A DNA stretch of 64,000 nucleotides from contig JACVCB010000007.1 of the NCBI GenBank assembly GCA_016742255.1, forward strand, positions 62,001 through 126,000, given 5' to 3'. Below the pieces are notes generated by a model, which saw only the letters and a list, made by a program, of their open reading frames with translations, ran no database searches and was not told where the DNA came from. Origin of the DNA: Leptospira sp. Lineage in GTDB: Bacteria; Spirochaetota; Leptospiria; Leptospirales; Leptospiraceae. Position numbers and translations under genes: made by a program. Shown piece by piece: positions 1 to 10,276 of the stretch. The number at the start of each line of letters is the position of its first letter. The stretch's first letter is position 1.

Positions 1-2070
1 TTTGATGAGGATATTGATTGCTGGACCAGATGTATCTTTAAACGGATCACCTACAGTATCACCAACAACCGCTGCTTTGTGTTTTTCAGAACCTTTTCCA
101 CCAGCAGTTTTTTCGATGTATTTTTTCGCGTTGTCCCATGCTCCACCAGAGTTAGCAGAAGAAATTGCAAGAACCACACCTGATACAAGTGCACCCGCAA
201 GTAAACCTGCAAGGGACTTCACACCAAACAAATAACCAATCACAATTGGGCTAAGAAGAACTAATAAACCTGGAGGGATCATTTCTCGAAGTGCAGCGGA
301 AGTGGAAATATCCACACATTTTGCATACTCAGGTTTCGCTTTTCCTTCCATAAGACCAGGGATCTCTTTGAATTGGCGACGAACTTCTTTGACCATGTCA
401 AGTGCTGCTTTTCCGACTGACTTCATGGTCATAGCAGAGAAAATGAAAGGTAACATCGCACCAAATAACAAACCACCAAATACCAATGGATCAAGGAGTT
501 CAATCGAAGTTAGATCAATTGCACCTTCTCCCATTTCTTTGGAAGCATTTTGTGTTCTTGTAATAAACGCTGCAAAGAGAGCAAGGGAAGTCAGAGCCGC
601 CGAACCAATCGCAAAACCCTTTCCTACTGCTGCCGTCGTGTTTCCAGCCGCATCAAGGTTGTCAGTTCGATCACGAACGTCTTTTCCCAGTTCTGCCATT
701 TCAGCAATTCCACCTGCGTTATCAGAAACAGGGCCGTAAGCATCAATGGTAAGGCCAATGGCAATGGTAGAGATCATACCAATTGCAGAAATTGCAATTC
801 CATACATCCCAGCAAGGATATTGGAAACCACAATTACAATCACAAGTAAAATCACTGGAACTACAGTGGATTTGTATCCAAGTGCTAAACCGTAAATGAT
901 GTTGGTTGCAGCACCTGTGTCACAAGCATCAGCGACTTCGCGCACTGGTTTGTAAGAATGAGAAGTATAAATTTCTGTGATCCAACCGATGAACATACCA
1001 GCAAACAAACCTAATGCGACGGATGTGTAAACATTCCATTTTGTGATAGTTTTGTCGCCGATTTGGAAACTATCGATCATGAATAGGTCAGTTGCGAAAT
1101 AAAGCGCACCCGCTACGATGAAAGTAGAAATCCAAAGTTGGAGTTTTAACGCTTTTTCTACGTTTCCACCTTCCTTCACTCGGGCAAAAAATGTAGTGAT
1201 GAGCGATGCAGGAATTCCAATTGCAGAAATTAAAAGTGGATATAAAAGAGCAGAGTTATTGTCAGCAAGTGCAGATGCCGTTGCTCCAATCACAAGAGCC
1301 GCACAGGTTGCTTCTGCAGCAGAACCAAAAAGGTCAGCACCCATACCAGCAATGTCACCCACGTTGTCTCCTACGTTATCTGCAATGGTTGCAGGGTTAC
1401 GAGGGTCATCTTCTGGGATTCCTTTTTCTACTTTACCAACAAGGTCAGCACCCACGTCAGCGGCTTTGGTATAAATACCACCACCCACACGACCAAATAG
1501 TGCCACTGATGATCCACCAAGACCAAAACCAGCGAGTGATTCCATGAGGATGTGTTTGGCAACTGCAGGATTGGAACCAGTAAAAAGTAGAAATAATCCA
1601 ATCATACCAAGAACCGCAAGACCGATGAGACCAAATCCCATCACAGCTCCAGAGTCAAATGCGACTCGGAATGCTTTGGAAAGAGAAGTTTTTGCTGCTT
1701 GAGCAGTTCTAACGTTTCCGGCAGTCGCAATTTTCATCCCGATAAAACCAGAAAGGCAAGAAATAAGAGCTCCGGAAACAAAAGCGATCGAAGTGTAAAT
1801 TCCTTCGTTGAATTCTGTATTCGGGTTATCTAATAATAGGTAAATGAGAACCGTCATGAAGCTGATAAAAAGCAGAATGACACGGTATTCTCTGAGAAGG
1901 AAGGCCATAGCCCCTTCTGCGATCGCGGCTGAGATTTCTTTTAATTTGGCGGTTTCTTTGTCGTTGCCACCCTCTGCGCCCACTTGGATACGTATTACAC
2001 GTGCGGCGTAGAAAATCGCCGTGGCGATGGAGACCAGTGCCATGACGATAATGATTAACTCTACATTCAT
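1..2070 (-). CDS. hppA: Membrane-bound ion-translocating pyrophosphatase (K+-dependent type), 3' end outside window
   Basis: Couples hydrolysis of pyrophosphate to pumping of H+ (or Na+) across the inner membrane. 690 codons are visible and the frame is still open at the left edge, ending in the family motif GPAINILIK, so only the last few residues are missing. Visible motifs are [20 protein letters not shown] and [18 protein letters not shown], the Asp-rich pyrophosphate/Mg2+ site, among many hydrophobic helices. The signature GNTTAA carries Ala where K+-independent enzymes have Lys (GNTTKA), so I infer a K+-dependent enzyme. The start at 2070 follows an AGAGGA ribosome site. H+ versus Na+ specificity cannot be told by eye. 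Confidence 0.95.
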   Translation of the reverse strand, partial: MNVELIIIVMALVSIATAIFYAARVIRIQVGAEGGNDKETAKLKEISAAIAEGAMAFLLREYRVILLFISFMTVLIYLLLDNPNTEFNEGIYTSIAFVSGALISCLSGFIGMKIATAGNVRTAQAAKTSLSKAFRVAFDSGAVMGFGLIGLAVLGMIGLFLLFTGSNPAVAKHILMESLAGFGLGGSSVALFGRVGGGIYTKAADVGADLVGKVEKGIPEDDPRNPATIADNVGDNVGDIAGMGADLFGSAAEATCAALVIGATASALADNNSALLYPLLISAIGIPASLITTFFARVKEGGNVEKALKLQLWISTFIVAGALYFATDLFMIDSFQIGDKTITKWNVYTSVALGLFAGMFIGWITEIYTSHSYKPVREVADACDTGAATNIIYGLALGYKSTVVPVILLVIVIVVSNILAGMYGIAISAIGMISTIAIGLTIDAYGPVSDNAGGIAEMAELGKDVRDRTDNLDAAGNTTAAVGKGFAIGSAALTSLALFAAFITRTQNASKEMGEGAIDLTSIELLDPLVFGGLLFGAMLPFIFSAMTMKSVGKAALDMVKEVRRQFKEIPGLMEGKAKPEYAKCVDISTSAALREMIPPGLLVLLSPIVIGYLFGVKSLAGLLAGALVSGVVLAISSANSGGAWDNAKKYIEKTAGGKGSEKHKAAVVGDTVGDPFKDTSGPAINILIK

Positions 2071-2140
2071 GAGATCCTCTTTGAGATTGTTTATTTGTAT
2101 TTCTAAGATATTTTAGAAGATGACCGATGAGAATCCATAG

Positions 2141-3310
2141 ATGATACTTCGGTCTAGGAGAATATGGCAATTTAGTGTTTTGGTAACAAGTCTATTTCTT
2201 GTCTTACCTTCAATTTTAGCTGAACCAAAGCCCTTAAATCCCGTAAAAGCATTTTATGGTTACGAGGACCTACTGCGGATGGCAGAAGACAAAATTGTCC
2301 AAGAAACTCCTGCCAAAGCCTTTGATTTTCTCATCAAAGCAAAAGAATTAAACCCTGACCCCGATTACAGATATTACAATCTATCAGCCCAGGCCCACAT
2401 GAAACTAGGGCAAATCTTCGATGGAATCCACGCTTACGAAGAATCTATCAAACGGAAAAAAGACCAATTGGATTTGGTATTGTACATTGCGGATTTTTAT
2501 GAAAAAGAGAAAAAACCAAGAGAAGCACTTTTTTATACCAAACTGTATTTAGAACAGAAACCAAATGCAAAGTACAGATTGTACTTAGCAGCAATCCTTT
2601 CCCGCCAATTGGGTTTAGAATCAGATTACGAAATGTATATGCAAACATTGGAAAATGACAAAACATTCGTGTCAGAAAAAGACGCCTTACAAAATAGCCT
2701 TCTCAAAAATATCAAAAATAGAAAATGGAAAGAAGCTGATGATCTAAGTTTACGATATCTTGTGTACTTCCCACGAGAAGAAGGAATGTATGAAACTTTA
2801 ATTTTAGCCAGGCGTGGTCGAAATTCGGATTCTCTTGAACAAGCATACATTTGGACCTCTACAATTTTTTTAAAGGAAACAAGATACTTCACACGTTATG
2901 GAGTATACCTCCAAGAAAAACAAAGGTACTTAGAATCCTTAACATTGTTTCGGCGAGGATTTTACAATCTTTTAAAATATGATCCAAATTCAGATGCAAA
3001 AGAAATTCTATTTCTCATACGCCAAAGTTATGCGAATCTTGGAAAAGACCGTGACACCTTAGCAATTGATTCTTTAGTCAAAGATTTCCAAAATCAGAAA
3101 AATCTAAATGGAACTGATCTTGAAAACCATGTGTCCACTTATCGAAAAAATAGAGAATATTTGCTTTTTGCCATCCATTGGTTTTCTTCGCGAAATGAAA
3201 CCAAGGCAAATGAGTACCGAAAAAAACTAAAGGAACGTGATTTAGAATTTGAAGAATCAGAATTTCTGCGTGTGATGGGACCGTTTGCGGCTCTACCGCA
3301 AGAGTTATAA
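2141..3310 (+). CDS. Exported TPR-like protein of unknown function
   Basis: 389 aa with an N-terminal signal peptide (hydrophobic stretch at about residues 10-26, probable cleavage after SILA). The rest is mostly helical with helix-turn-helix spacing resembling degenerate tetratricopeptide repeats, for example around residues 45-115 (KAFDFLIKAKELNPD, AHMKLGQIFDGIHAYEESI). It is probably a periplasmic or envelope scaffold. It is transcribed divergently from the pyrophosphatase, with 70 bp between the two starts. No enzymatic motif was seen. The start is not backed by a strong ribosome site, so a slightly different start is possible. Confidence 0.75.
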   Translation: MILRSRRIWQFSVLVTSLFLVLPSILAEPKPLNPVKAFYGYEDLLRMAEDKIVQETPAKAFDFLIKAKELNPDPDYRYYNLSAQAHMKLGQIFDGIHAYEESIKRKKDQLDLVLYIADFYEKEKKPREALFYTKLYLEQKPNAKYRLYLAAILSRQLGLESDYEMYMQTLENDKTFVSEKDALQNSLLKNIKNRKWKEADDLSLRYLVYFPREEGMYETLILARRGRNSDSLEQAYIWTSTIFLKETRYFTRYGVYLQEKQRYLESLTLFRRGFYNLLKYDPNSDAKEILFLIRQSYANLGKDRDTLAIDSLVKDFQNQKNLNGTDLENHVSTYRKNREYLLFAIHWFSSRNETKANEYRKKLKERDLEFEESEFLRVMGPFAALPQEL

Positions 3311-3378
3311 GGGATACGAATTTGATACTTTTTAATTTTTGGACTTGGTGATTGATTTCTGACTATTGATTTTTCACC

Positions 3379-3421
3379 CTCCTCCCAAAACCAAATCAAC
3401 CAAATTCGTTTTTGGAAGGAG
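3379..3421. other. Imperfect inverted repeat between convergent genes
   Basis: CTCCTCCCAAAA (3379-3390) pairs with TTTTGGAAGGAG (3410-3421) with one mismatch, across a loop of about 19 nt. It lies between the convergent ends of the TPR-like gene and acs, so it may terminate or stabilise transcripts. Neither strand shows a proper T-run after the stem, which weakens the terminator reading. Confidence 0.3.
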
Positions 3422-3444
3422 TGAACGCTTACGAAACGATCTTT

Positions 3445-5409
3445 TTAACTATGATATTTCTTTTTATCATCAATTAAGGATTGTACAACCGATGGATCGG
3501 CAAGGGTACTAATATCACCTAACGTATCAAATTCGTTGTTAGCAATTTTTCGTAAGATCCTGCGCATGATTTTCCCTGAACGAGTTTTGGGAAGTCCCGG
3601 AGCCCAATGGATCACATCGGGTCTAGCAATTTTCCCAATCATCTTTTCCACCATGGCAATAAGTTCTTTTTTCAATTGGTCGTTTGTTACAACCCCTTGT
3701 TTCACTGTGACATAGGCATAAATCCCTTGTCCTTTGATATCATGTGGGAAACCAACCACCGCTGCTTCTGCCACGGATTTGTGTTCAACAAGGGCACTCT
3801 CTACTTCAGCGGAACCAATGCGGTGTCCTGAAACATTCAGCACATCATCGACTCTTCCCGTGATACGAAAGTAACCTTCCTTATCTCGGTTGGCACCATC
3901 TCCTGTAAAATAATACCCTTTGAATTGGGAAAAGTAAGTATCAAAGAATCGTTTTGGATCTCCGTACACACCTCGCATCATAGATGGCCAAGGTTTTGCG
4001 ATACAAAGATTACCGGAGATTTCTCCCTTGCCTTTGATCTCCACTCCTTCATTGTCCACAAGAACCGGTAGGATTCCATAAAATGGCCAACTGGCCGAAC
4101 CAGGTTTTTGTGGGATTGCTCCCGGGATTCCTGAAATCATAATGGAACCCGTTTCTGTTTGCCACCATGTATCAACAATCGGGCATTTTGATTTCCCTAT
4201 ATTGGCATAATACCATTCCCAAGCTTCCGGATTGATGGGTTCTCCCACAGATCCAAGTAACCGTAGTGATGCGAGTGAACGTTTTTTGATTGGTTCGAGT
4301 CCTTCTCGCATGAGGGCACGGATGGCAGTTGGTGCGGTATAAAATACTGTGACTTTGTACTTATCAATCACATCCCAAAATCTACCCATGTCTGGGTAAC
4401 TGGGAACCCCTTCAAACATCAAAGACGTGGCTCCATTGGAAAGAGGTCCATATAAAATATAACTATGGCCTGTGATCCATCCGATATCTGCCGTACACCA
4501 GTAAGTGTCAGTGTCTTTATAATCAAAGATGGTTGCAAACGTAAGATTAGCACCTAACAAATAACCTGCTGTCGTGTGTAAGACACCTTTTGGTTTCCCT
4601 GTGGAACCAGACGTGTACAATATAAAAAGTGGATCTTCAGAATCCATAGGAACAGCAGGACATTCTTTTTTTACATCTGGGTCTTTCATAAGGTAATGGT
4701 ACCAATGATCACGACCCTCTTTCCAATTCAGATTTCCTTCGTCTCCAGTACGTTTGACAACGATGACATCATTCACTTGGAACTTGGTTTCTGATAAGGC
4801 AACATCTACATTTTTTTTCAATTCAATTGGTTTGCCACCACGGTACCCTCCATCAGCAGTAATGACGAGTGTTGGTTTACAATCTTCTATACGACCTAGA
4901 AGCGCTTCTGGCGAAAATCCACCAAAAACAACAGAATGGACCGCCCCAATGCGAGTACAAGCAAGTGTGGTGATGGCAAGTTCAGGGATCATAGGGAGGT
5001 AAATGAGGACACGATCCCCTTTTTTCACTTTGAACTTTTTTAAAACATTGGCAAAGTGATTCACTTCTCGGTGCAAATCATGGTAAGTAAGAACTTTGGA
5101 TTCGTCCGGATTGTCTCCTTCCCAAATCAGTGCAGCTTTATTTTTGAGAGGTGAATCCAGGTGGCGGTCTAAACAATTATAGGAAACATTCAGTTTTCCA
5201 CCTACAAACCATTCTGCTTTGGCTTTAGCAAAATCTTGTTTTAAAACCTTGGTCCATTTTTTAAACCATGTTAGGCGTTTGGCTTGTTCGGCCCAAAATT
5301 TCTCTGGTTTTTCAATCGATTCTTTGTATTTGGCTTTGTATTCTTTTAAGCTAACATTTGCAAGTTTGGCAAATTCTTTGGATGGTGCCACGATTCTTTC
5401 TTTCGGCAT
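3445..5409 (-). CDS. acs: Acetyl-CoA synthetase
   Basis: Activates acetate to acetyl-CoA via acetyl-AMP. 654 aa, the normal length for Acs. The adenylate-forming signature [11 protein letters not shown] is at about residues 265-275. TWWQTETG marks the acetate/AMP pocket. [20 protein letters not shown] and the C-terminal [11 protein letters not shown] are also present; Lys613 in the last is the catalytic residue that is regulated by acetylation in homologues. The start at 5409 gives MPKERIV, with an N-terminus typical of the family. Leptospires live on fatty acids, so acetate recovery fits the known physiology. It stands alone, 83 bp downstream of folE on the same strand. Confidence 0.97.
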   Translation of the reverse strand: MPKERIVAPSKEFAKLANVSLKEYKAKYKESIEKPEKFWAEQAKRLTWFKKWTKVLKQDFAKAKAEWFVGGKLNVSYNCLDRHLDSPLKNKAALIWEGDNPDESKVLTYHDLHREVNHFANVLKKFKVKKGDRVLIYLPMIPELAITTLACTRIGAVHSVVFGGFSPEALLGRIEDCKPTLVITADGGYRGGKPIELKKNVDVALSETKFQVNDVIVVKRTGDEGNLNWKEGRDHWYHYLMKDPDVKKECPAVPMDSEDPLFILYTSGSTGKPKGVLHTTAGYLLGANLTFATIFDYKDTDTYWCTADIGWITGHSYILYGPLSNGATSLMFEGVPSYPDMGRFWDVIDKYKVTVFYTAPTAIRALMREGLEPIKKRSLASLRLLGSVGEPINPEAWEWYYANIGKSKCPIVDTWWQTETGSIMISGIPGAIPQKPGSASWPFYGILPVLVDNEGVEIKGKGEISGNLCIAKPWPSMMRGVYGDPKRFFDTYFSQFKGYYFTGDGANRDKEGYFRITGRVDDVLNVSGHRIGSAEVESALVEHKSVAEAAVVGFPHDIKGQGIYAYVTVKQGVVTNDQLKKELIAMVEKMIGKIARPDVIHWAPGLPKTRSGKIMRRILRKIANNEFDTLGDISTLADPSVVQSLIDDKKKYHS

Positions 5410-5492
5410 AGTGTCCCTCTAGAGGAAAAAGACTGAACTTTTTTGGAAAAAAGTCCAGCATGAATCGTAAAAAAAGAATTTAAAAAATGAAC

Positions 5493-6044
5493 TTAGTGGG
5501 AACCAGTTCGGATCAGATCTAAAAATTCGCTTCGTGTGGTAGGATCTGTTTTAAAAACACCAAGCAAACTAGAAGTGAATAGTTCCGAGTTTTGTTTTTC
5601 GACACCTCTCATCATCATACACAAATGTTTTGCTTTGATGACAACACCAACTCCCAGTGGGTCCAAAGTTTCTTGGATCGCCTGTGCAATTTGGTCGGTA
5701 AGTCGTTCCTGGACTTGTAATCTTCGTGCAAATACATCGACGATTCTTGGAATCTTACTAATCCCAATGATTTTTTTATTTGGAATGTATGCTACATGCG
5801 CTCTTCCGTAAAAGGGAAGTAAGTGGTGTTCACATAAAGAGTACATTTCGATATCACGAACAAGTACCATTCCAGTTGTACTTTCTTCAAAAATAGCCCC
5901 GTTTACCAATTGGTTGATGTCCGCTTTGTATCCGCTGGTTAAAAAGTCATACGCCTTTTTGACTCGGTTGGGCGTTTTCACAAGACCCTCTCGACTTGGG
6001 TCTTCACCAATTTGTTTCAGGATTTCTTCGATTAAGTTTTCCAT
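5493..6044 (-). CDS. folE: GTP cyclohydrolase I
   Basis: Converts GTP to 7,8-dihydroneopterin triphosphate, the first step towards tetrahydrofolate and also the entry to queuosine precursors. 183 aa, typical of the type IA enzyme. The zinc and active-site segment [18 protein letters not shown] and the downstream [12 protein letters not shown] are intact, and the second zinc cysteine lies in [12 protein letters not shown]. The order folE then acs on the minus strand suggests either a short operon or two independent genes. Confidence 0.96.
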   Translation of the reverse strand: MENLIEEILKQIGEDPSREGLVKTPNRVKKAYDFLTSGYKADINQLVNGAIFEESTTGMVLVRDIEMYSLCEHHLLPFYGRAHVAYIPNKKIIGISKIPRIVDVFARRLQVQERLTDQIAQAIQETLDPLGVGVVIKAKHLCMMMRGVEKQNSELFTSSLLGVFKTDPTTRSEFLDLIRTGSH

Positions 6045-6191
6045 CCGATTCCTTTTTGAAAGTAAGTTCTATGTGAACCTGCCTTTCAAAATTTGAATGC
6101 AGAATATTCACTACTTATTTGACTAGACTTGGCTTCTTAGGAAAAGATACATTTCCTTTTTTTGATTCGAAAGGACATAATCATCAAACAA

Positions 6192-7289
6192 ATGCAAAAA
6201 AAAATTGGCTATGATGCAAGGATGATCGAAAATTCTGGGATTGGAATTCGCATCCAACATATATTAAAATTTTGGCCCTTAAACGAAAAGGACGCCAAAC
6301 TTTATCTATTCGGAGATCCCATCCTTCTCAAAAAATATGAAGTTCCAAAACATGCAGAAATCATAGAATACAAAGCAAAAATTTATTCTCCAAAGGAATT
6401 TTTTGGCCATCCCCAAATGGCGGAGATGGATGTCTTGGACATACCCCATTTTAATGTTCCACTCAAGTACCTTCGTAAATGTATCGTTACAATTCATGAC
6501 TTAATCCCTTATCACTTTAAGGAAACCCATAGTTCCTTTATAAAACGATTGTATATACAAATCGTTTTTCGTTCCATTAAATGGTTAGCCAAGAGTATCA
6601 TAACTGTTTCTAATTATACAAAAGAAGATTTAATCAAAAGTTTTGGTTATAGAAGGGATCGAATTACAGTTATTTATAATGGAATTGATTTAAAAAATTT
6701 TTCAAAACGATCAGAGACACAACTTGATGTGTTTCTTAAAAAACATAAATTACCAAATGAGTATCTCTTTACCGTTGGGATCGGTAAATCTCACAAAAAT
6801 TTTCCATTCTTATTATCGCAATTGGAATCGTTATGGAATGAAAAACACCTCAAACTCCCCCTTGTGGTTGGAGGGATTAGTAAAGAGATCCCAAAAGAAT
6901 TATTGGATTTCCAAAAACAAAATTCAAAACGAATTTATTTCCTCTCTCATCTACCTTATGATGAGTTACCTCTTGCTTACCAAGGAGCAACTTTGTTTGT
7001 CTATCCTTCACTCTTTGAAGGGTTTGGTTTTCCCGTTTTAGAGGCACAAGCCATGGGAACTCCCGTCTTTTCTTCCAATGCGACAGTGTTACCTGAAGTG
7101 TTAGGAAAAGGGTTTGATGCGTTTGATCCGAAGGACCCAATTTCCTTTTCCGAACAACTTCTTTCCCTTCTCAAAGACAAAACTCGCCTTTTAGAGTTAC
7201 GTAAACTCGGGAAAGAAAATGCCAAATCGTTTACTTGGTCATTTGCTTTAAAAACACTCGAGATTTTGTACAAAAAACAATTGGGATAA
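6192..7289 (+). CDS. Glycosyltransferase, GT4 family (group 1)
   Basis: 365 aa with a GT-B fold. The C-terminal domain carries the donor-binding EX7E signature in PSLFEGFGFPVLEAQAMGTP, preceded by SHLPYDELPLAYQGA. The N-terminal domain has HDLIPYHF and SIITVSNYTKEDL, as in other GT4 enzymes acting on lipid- or polysaccharide-linked acceptors. It probably works at the inner membrane in envelope glycan synthesis; donor and acceptor are unknown. I chose ATG 6192. The frame is open back to a TTG at 6162, and an AAGGA at 6171 lies rather far upstream, so the start is uncertain. It leads a plus-strand gene run that reaches to about 10.2 kb. Confidence 0.9.
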   Translation: MQKKIGYDARMIENSGIGIRIQHILKFWPLNEKDAKLYLFGDPILLKKYEVPKHAEIIEYKAKIYSPKEFFGHPQMAEMDVLDIPHFNVPLKYLRKCIVTIHDLIPYHFKETHSSFIKRLYIQIVFRSIKWLAKSIITVSNYTKEDLIKSFGYRRDRITVIYNGIDLKNFSKRSETQLDVFLKKHKLPNEYLFTVGIGKSHKNFPFLLSQLESLWNEKHLKLPLVVGGISKEIPKELLDFQKQNSKRIYFLSHLPYDELPLAYQGATLFVYPSLFEGFGFPVLEAQAMGTPVFSSNATVLPEVLGKGFDAFDPKDPISFSEQLLSLLKDKTRLLELRKLGKENAKSFTWSFALKTLEILYKKQLG

Positions 7290-7354
7290 TTTCCGACTCT
7301 GTCCCAAAAGTTGGATTCCGTGTTCGTTTCCAATCCCTCGATAGATTATGTCCC

Positions 7355-7642
7355 ATGTTATGGTTCGTTCTGATCCGAAAATTTTCGACTGAAGACCAGG
7401 AAAAATTCTTGTCTTTCTCACAAAAGAGCAAGAGACTGATTCTCAGAACCATGATCAAGTGTCACTGTGCAGAAGTTTTCTTTGAAACCATCTTAAATGT
7501 TGTCAAAGAAACAAATCGCCCTATACTAGAAGTTGCCCGTGAGATGGGAGCGGCAGATACTTGTACGGCTTGTGTTCCGGATATGTTAGCCTTCATCGAA
7601 CGAGAATTGGAAGGCCAACTTGCAGGAAATACAAATCATTGA
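7355..7642 (+). CDS. BFD-like [2Fe-2S]-binding protein
   Basis: A small protein with a C-terminal BFD-like [2Fe-2S] domain: CHC near residue 35, then CTAC about 35 residues on. This is the CxC...CxxC spacing of bacterioferritin-associated ferredoxin and related domains. It probably handles electrons or iron-sulphur, but no partner is evident. The frame is open upstream to an ATG at 7235, inside the glycosyltransferase gene. The ATG at 7355 avoids that overlap, but neither start has a clear ribosome site. It overlaps the next gene by 23 bp, so the two are likely translated together. Confidence 0.7.
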   Translation: MLWFVLIRKFSTEDQEKFLSFSQKSKRLILRTMIKCHCAEVFFETILNVVKETNRPILEVAREMGAADTCTACVPDMLAFIERELEGQLAGNTNH

Positions 7643-8093
7643 TTCCGACTTAATCGGAAACCTCATTTCAAAAGCACAAAACGCTGAACGGAAACGAACA
7701 AACCATAACTTCCACGAACAAAAGGAAGTGTACCAAAGGTTTCTCAATGTTCTTTCTAAGAATACATACATTTCACCTCACAGACATTTGTCGGACCCAA
7801 AACCAGAAACCTTTGTTGTACTCGAAGGGGAAATTGGATTTTTAATCTTTTCAGAAGATGGAAAAATCAAAGAATCCCACAAATTATCTTCGAAAGGACC
7901 AAAACGAGGGATCGATTTACAACCTGGTGTTTGGCATAGTTTGGTCTGTTTGTCAGATGTAGCAGTCTGTTTCGAAGGAAAATCAGGTCCCTACGATCCA
8001 ACTGTTGATAAAGAATTCCACCCGAAGTATCCACTCGAAGGAGATACCAAAGTCAAAGAAACAATTCAATATTTTGAGTCCCAATTCATATGA
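7620..8093 (+). CDS. WbuC-family cupin metalloprotein
   Basis: 157 aa. The WbuC pattern is visible: AERKRTNHNFHE, then YISPHRH, ETFVVLEGEIGFLIF and PGVWHSLV. The His cluster is the expected metal site of a single cupin barrel. WbuC-like proteins are often encoded among polysaccharide genes, and here a glycosyltransferase lies just upstream, but the substrate is unknown. The start is TTG 7620, chosen because GGAAGG at 7609-7614 sits at ideal spacing and no ATG follows before the conserved region. Its end overlaps the start of the next gene by 4 bp (ATGA type). Confidence 0.8.
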   Translation: MQEIQIIDSDLIGNLISKAQNAERKRTNHNFHEQKEVYQRFLNVLSKNTYISPHRHLSDPKPETFVVLEGEIGFLIFSEDGKIKESHKLSSKGPKRGIDLQPGVWHSLVCLSDVAVCFEGKSGPYDPTVDKEFHPKYPLEGDTKVKETIQYFESQFI

Positions 8094-9109
8094 TGGGCAT
8101 TGTTAGGCGCATTTTTCTTTATTCAAATGTATTCATGTTAACGATTCCATTTTCTTTTGTTTGTAAATCTCTTCCTTCTATTGTTACTGTAAAGGACCAT
8201 ACTTTAGAATCCATAGTGTCTGATGGAATCATCCGTAATTTCCGTTATTACATTCCAAAGAATAGAAATGAGTCGAAGTTACCTATAGTTTTTGTCTTAC
8301 ATGGTGGCGGTGGAAGTGGTGAGGGAATGATTTATCTTTCTCGCATGACAGAAAAAGCAGAAGAATACGGATTTATTGTCGTTTATCCAGATGGATATGG
8401 GAATCGATGGAATGATGGAAGGAAAATTCCACATTCTCTCACTGACAAAAGAAACACAAAAGATGTTCAATTTTTTCGGGATATGGTCTATTTCCTCGAT
8501 AAAAAAATACCTGTGGATACAAGTCGTATCCATGCAGTAGGTATTTCCAATGGTGGATTCATGACACAACGTTTGTTATGTGAAGCAAATGATTTGTTCC
8601 GTTCGGGATATTCTGTTGCTGCCGTAACATCCAAAGGTCTAACGGAAATTTGTCCCAAACCACCAATCAAATCAATTGGTTTTATCATGGGTACCTCTGA
8701 TGATGTTGTTCCTTATACAGGAGGAATTGTATCCATACCAAAAGAGATGAGTCCAAAATCGGAACGAATTCCGGCTGGTGAAGTTTTGTCATTTGTAGAT
8801 TCACTTTCGTATTGGAGTTCTGCCTTTCCCTGCAAAGAAGAAATCAAAACAAAAAAACGTCATATGAATCGTTTTTGGAAACGAGACATTGAATATTCGA
8901 AACTGTCCGATTGTTCAAGTGACAATGTTGTGGAAGGTTATTTAATTCCTGGTGGAGGGCATATTTGGCCTAATGGATTTTATTACCAAAATGAAAAACA
9001 ATATGGATACCTAAGTAAGGACTTGGATACGAGGGAGATTGTGTTACAATTTTTCCGAAAAACAGAATCTAAAGAAAAGTTGGTAAACAATGCATCATTC
9101 GGAAATTAG
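8090..9109 (+). CDS. Exported esterase, PHB-depolymerase/feruloyl-esterase-like
   Basis: 339 aa alpha/beta-hydrolase with an N-terminal signal sequence (residues 1-26, ending near a Cys in FSFVCKS; the residue before the Cys is Val, so lipidation is doubtful). The family order is present: VLHGGGGSGEGM (oxyanion hole), VVYPDGYGNRWNDGR, nucleophile Ser153 in GISNGG, MGTSDDVVPY with the likely catalytic Asp, and PGGGHIWP with the catalytic His. It is probably a secreted or periplasmic carboxylesterase. It overlaps the cupin gene before it and the hydrolase gene after it, which suggests one operon. Confidence 0.85.
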   Translation: MMGIVRRIFLYSNVFMLTIPFSFVCKSLPSIVTVKDHTLESIVSDGIIRNFRYYIPKNRNESKLPIVFVLHGGGGSGEGMIYLSRMTEKAEEYGFIVVYPDGYGNRWNDGRKIPHSLTDKRNTKDVQFFRDMVYFLDKKIPVDTSRIHAVGISNGGFMTQRLLCEANDLFRSGYSVAAVTSKGLTEICPKPPIKSIGFIMGTSDDVVPYTGGIVSIPKEMSPKSERIPAGEVLSFVDSLSYWSSAFPCKEEIKTKKRHMNRFWKRDIEYSKLSDCSSDNVVEGYLIPGGGHIWPNGFYYQNEKQYGYLSKDLDTREIVLQFFRKTESKEKLVNNASFGN

Positions 9110-9968
9110 AAATTCATCCACTGTATTTACCACATTAGAAACAGGTTCTGGTGACCCTGTCTTATTTTTACATGGTTTTCCTGATAACCATAAAACATTT
9201 TCTCCCATCATGGAATCGATCGCTAAAAAAGGCTATCATTGTATAGCACCTGTGATACGAGGATACGAACCATCTACTATTTCACATGCGAACAAACTAC
9301 ATGTTGTTGATTTAGTGAATGATGTTTTAGGATGGATGGATGATCGCAGATGGGATACTGTTCATCTTGTGGGACACAATTGGGGAGCAATCATTGCCTA
9401 CGCTGCCGGAATGTACTATCCAAATCGTTTTCGATCCATCACAAGTTTGGGAGTCCCGTTACTCAAAACCTTTCAAGATTCTTTTTTTTGGGCGCCGTTA
9501 CAAACATTCCATTCGTGGTATGTTGCTCTATTTCAAATTCCCTATTTAGCAGAATTAACCATTCGTTCGAATCAATTTGCCTTGGTTGATTTTTTATGGA
9601 AAGACTGGTCACCTGGATTCACGCCTAACCAGGACCATTTGTCCGAAATCAAATCGAATTTCCAAAATCCAGGGATCCTTTCCTCGGCTCTGGCGTATTA
9701 CCGAAACTTAAATGATTTATTCACAGAATCAGGGAGAGAAAGTATAGTAGGGATTTTTGATACTCACATAACAGTTCCCACCCAAGTGCTTTATGGTTTG
9801 AATGATGGATGTTTCCATAAGAATTTATTTGAACACTTACTCGATGAATCTGATTTTCCTCGTGGATTTCGAAAGATTGGCTTTGATCATGCAGGTCACT
9901 TCCTCCATTGGGAAAAAAGAGAAGAAGTTACCAAACTGATCATAGAGTGGTTAGAAAAAAATAGCTAG
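9090..9968 (+). CDS. Alpha/beta hydrolase, epoxide-hydrolase-like, with Asn at the nucleophile position
   Basis: 292 aa. FLHGFPDNHKTF (oxyanion loop), VGHNWGA at residues 94-100, YGLNDGCF (acid) and FDHAGHFLHWE (catalytic His) match epoxide hydrolases and haloalkane dehalogenases. Those normally have GHDWG with Asp as nucleophile. Here codon AAT at 9378-9380 gives Asn97. The rest of the triad is intact, so the enzyme may be altered in chemistry, inactive, or matured by deamidation. The start overlaps the upstream esterase by 20 bp. Confidence 0.85.
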   Translation: MHHSEIRNSSTVFTTLETGSGDPVLFLHGFPDNHKTFSPIMESIAKKGYHCIAPVIRGYEPSTISHANKLHVVDLVNDVLGWMDDRRWDTVHLVGHNWGAIIAYAAGMYYPNRFRSITSLGVPLLKTFQDSFFWAPLQTFHSWYVALFQIPYLAELTIRSNQFALVDFLWKDWSPGFTPNQDHLSEIKSNFQNPGILSSALAYYRNLNDLFTESGRESIVGIFDTHITVPTQVLYGLNDGCFHKNLFEHLLDESDFPRGFRKIGFDHAGHFLHWEKREEVTKLIIEWLEKNS

Positions 9969-10011
9969 AAATCTGCGCAAAATATCGTCTGATTGGGTAA
10001 GGAGACTTAGT

Positions 10012-10212
10012 ATGTTTCAAAATATGGGATTATATGACAGAGTCATTCGTGTTGTAGTGGGCCTTGTGTTAGGTGGTTTGTATTTAGGTGGTATTGTGGA
10101 AGGAACCACTGCAATTGTATTGTTCGTAATTGGTTTAGTAATGATTGCGACTTCTGCAATTGGCTTTTGTCCAGCATACTTACCTTTCAAAATTTCAACC
10201 AAAGGAAAATAA
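10012..10212 (+). CDS. DUF2892 small membrane protein
   Basis: 66 aa with two hydrophobic helices (about residues 12-28 and 32-50), the start motif NMGLYDRVIRVVVG and the end motif GFCPAYLPF. This is the DUF2892 (YgaP transmembrane-like) pattern. In other bacteria such domains occur alone or fused to rhodanese; the function is unknown. A clear ribosome site (AAGGAGA) lies upstream of ATG 10012. It stands about 40 bp after the hydrolase gene and may be co-transcribed. Confidence 0.85.
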   Translation: MFQNMGLYDRVIRVVVGLVLGGLYLGGIVEGTTAIVLFVIGLVMIATSAIGFCPAYLPFKISTKGK

Positions 10213-10238
10213 ATTTATATTTTCCTTTGCATTTTTAC
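10201..10238 (+). terminator. Possible intrinsic terminator of the 6-10 kb gene run
   Basis: AAAGGAAAAT (10201-10210) pairs perfectly with ATTTTCCTTT (10219-10228) across an 8-nt loop, and a TTTTT run follows at about 10232. The stem is AT-rich and starts inside the stop region of the DUF2892 gene. Confidence 0.45.
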
Positions 10239-10246
10239 CAAATGAT

Positions 10247-10276
10247 AACAACTCATTGAAAACAAAATGAGTTGTT
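10247..10276. terminator. Perfect 10-bp hairpin between convergent genes
   Basis: AACAACTCAT (10247-10256) pairs with ATGAGTTGTT (10267-10276). It abuts the stop codon of the minus-strand methyltransferase gene and lies just past the previous hairpin. It lacks a strong T-run on either strand, so it may act as a weak bidirectional terminator or as 3'-end protection. Confidence 0.35.

Noticed and set aside
302..1547. Long plus-strand frames opposite the pyrophosphatase gene
   Set aside because: They are antisense shadows of a conserved membrane enzyme; no ribosome sites and no family resemblance.
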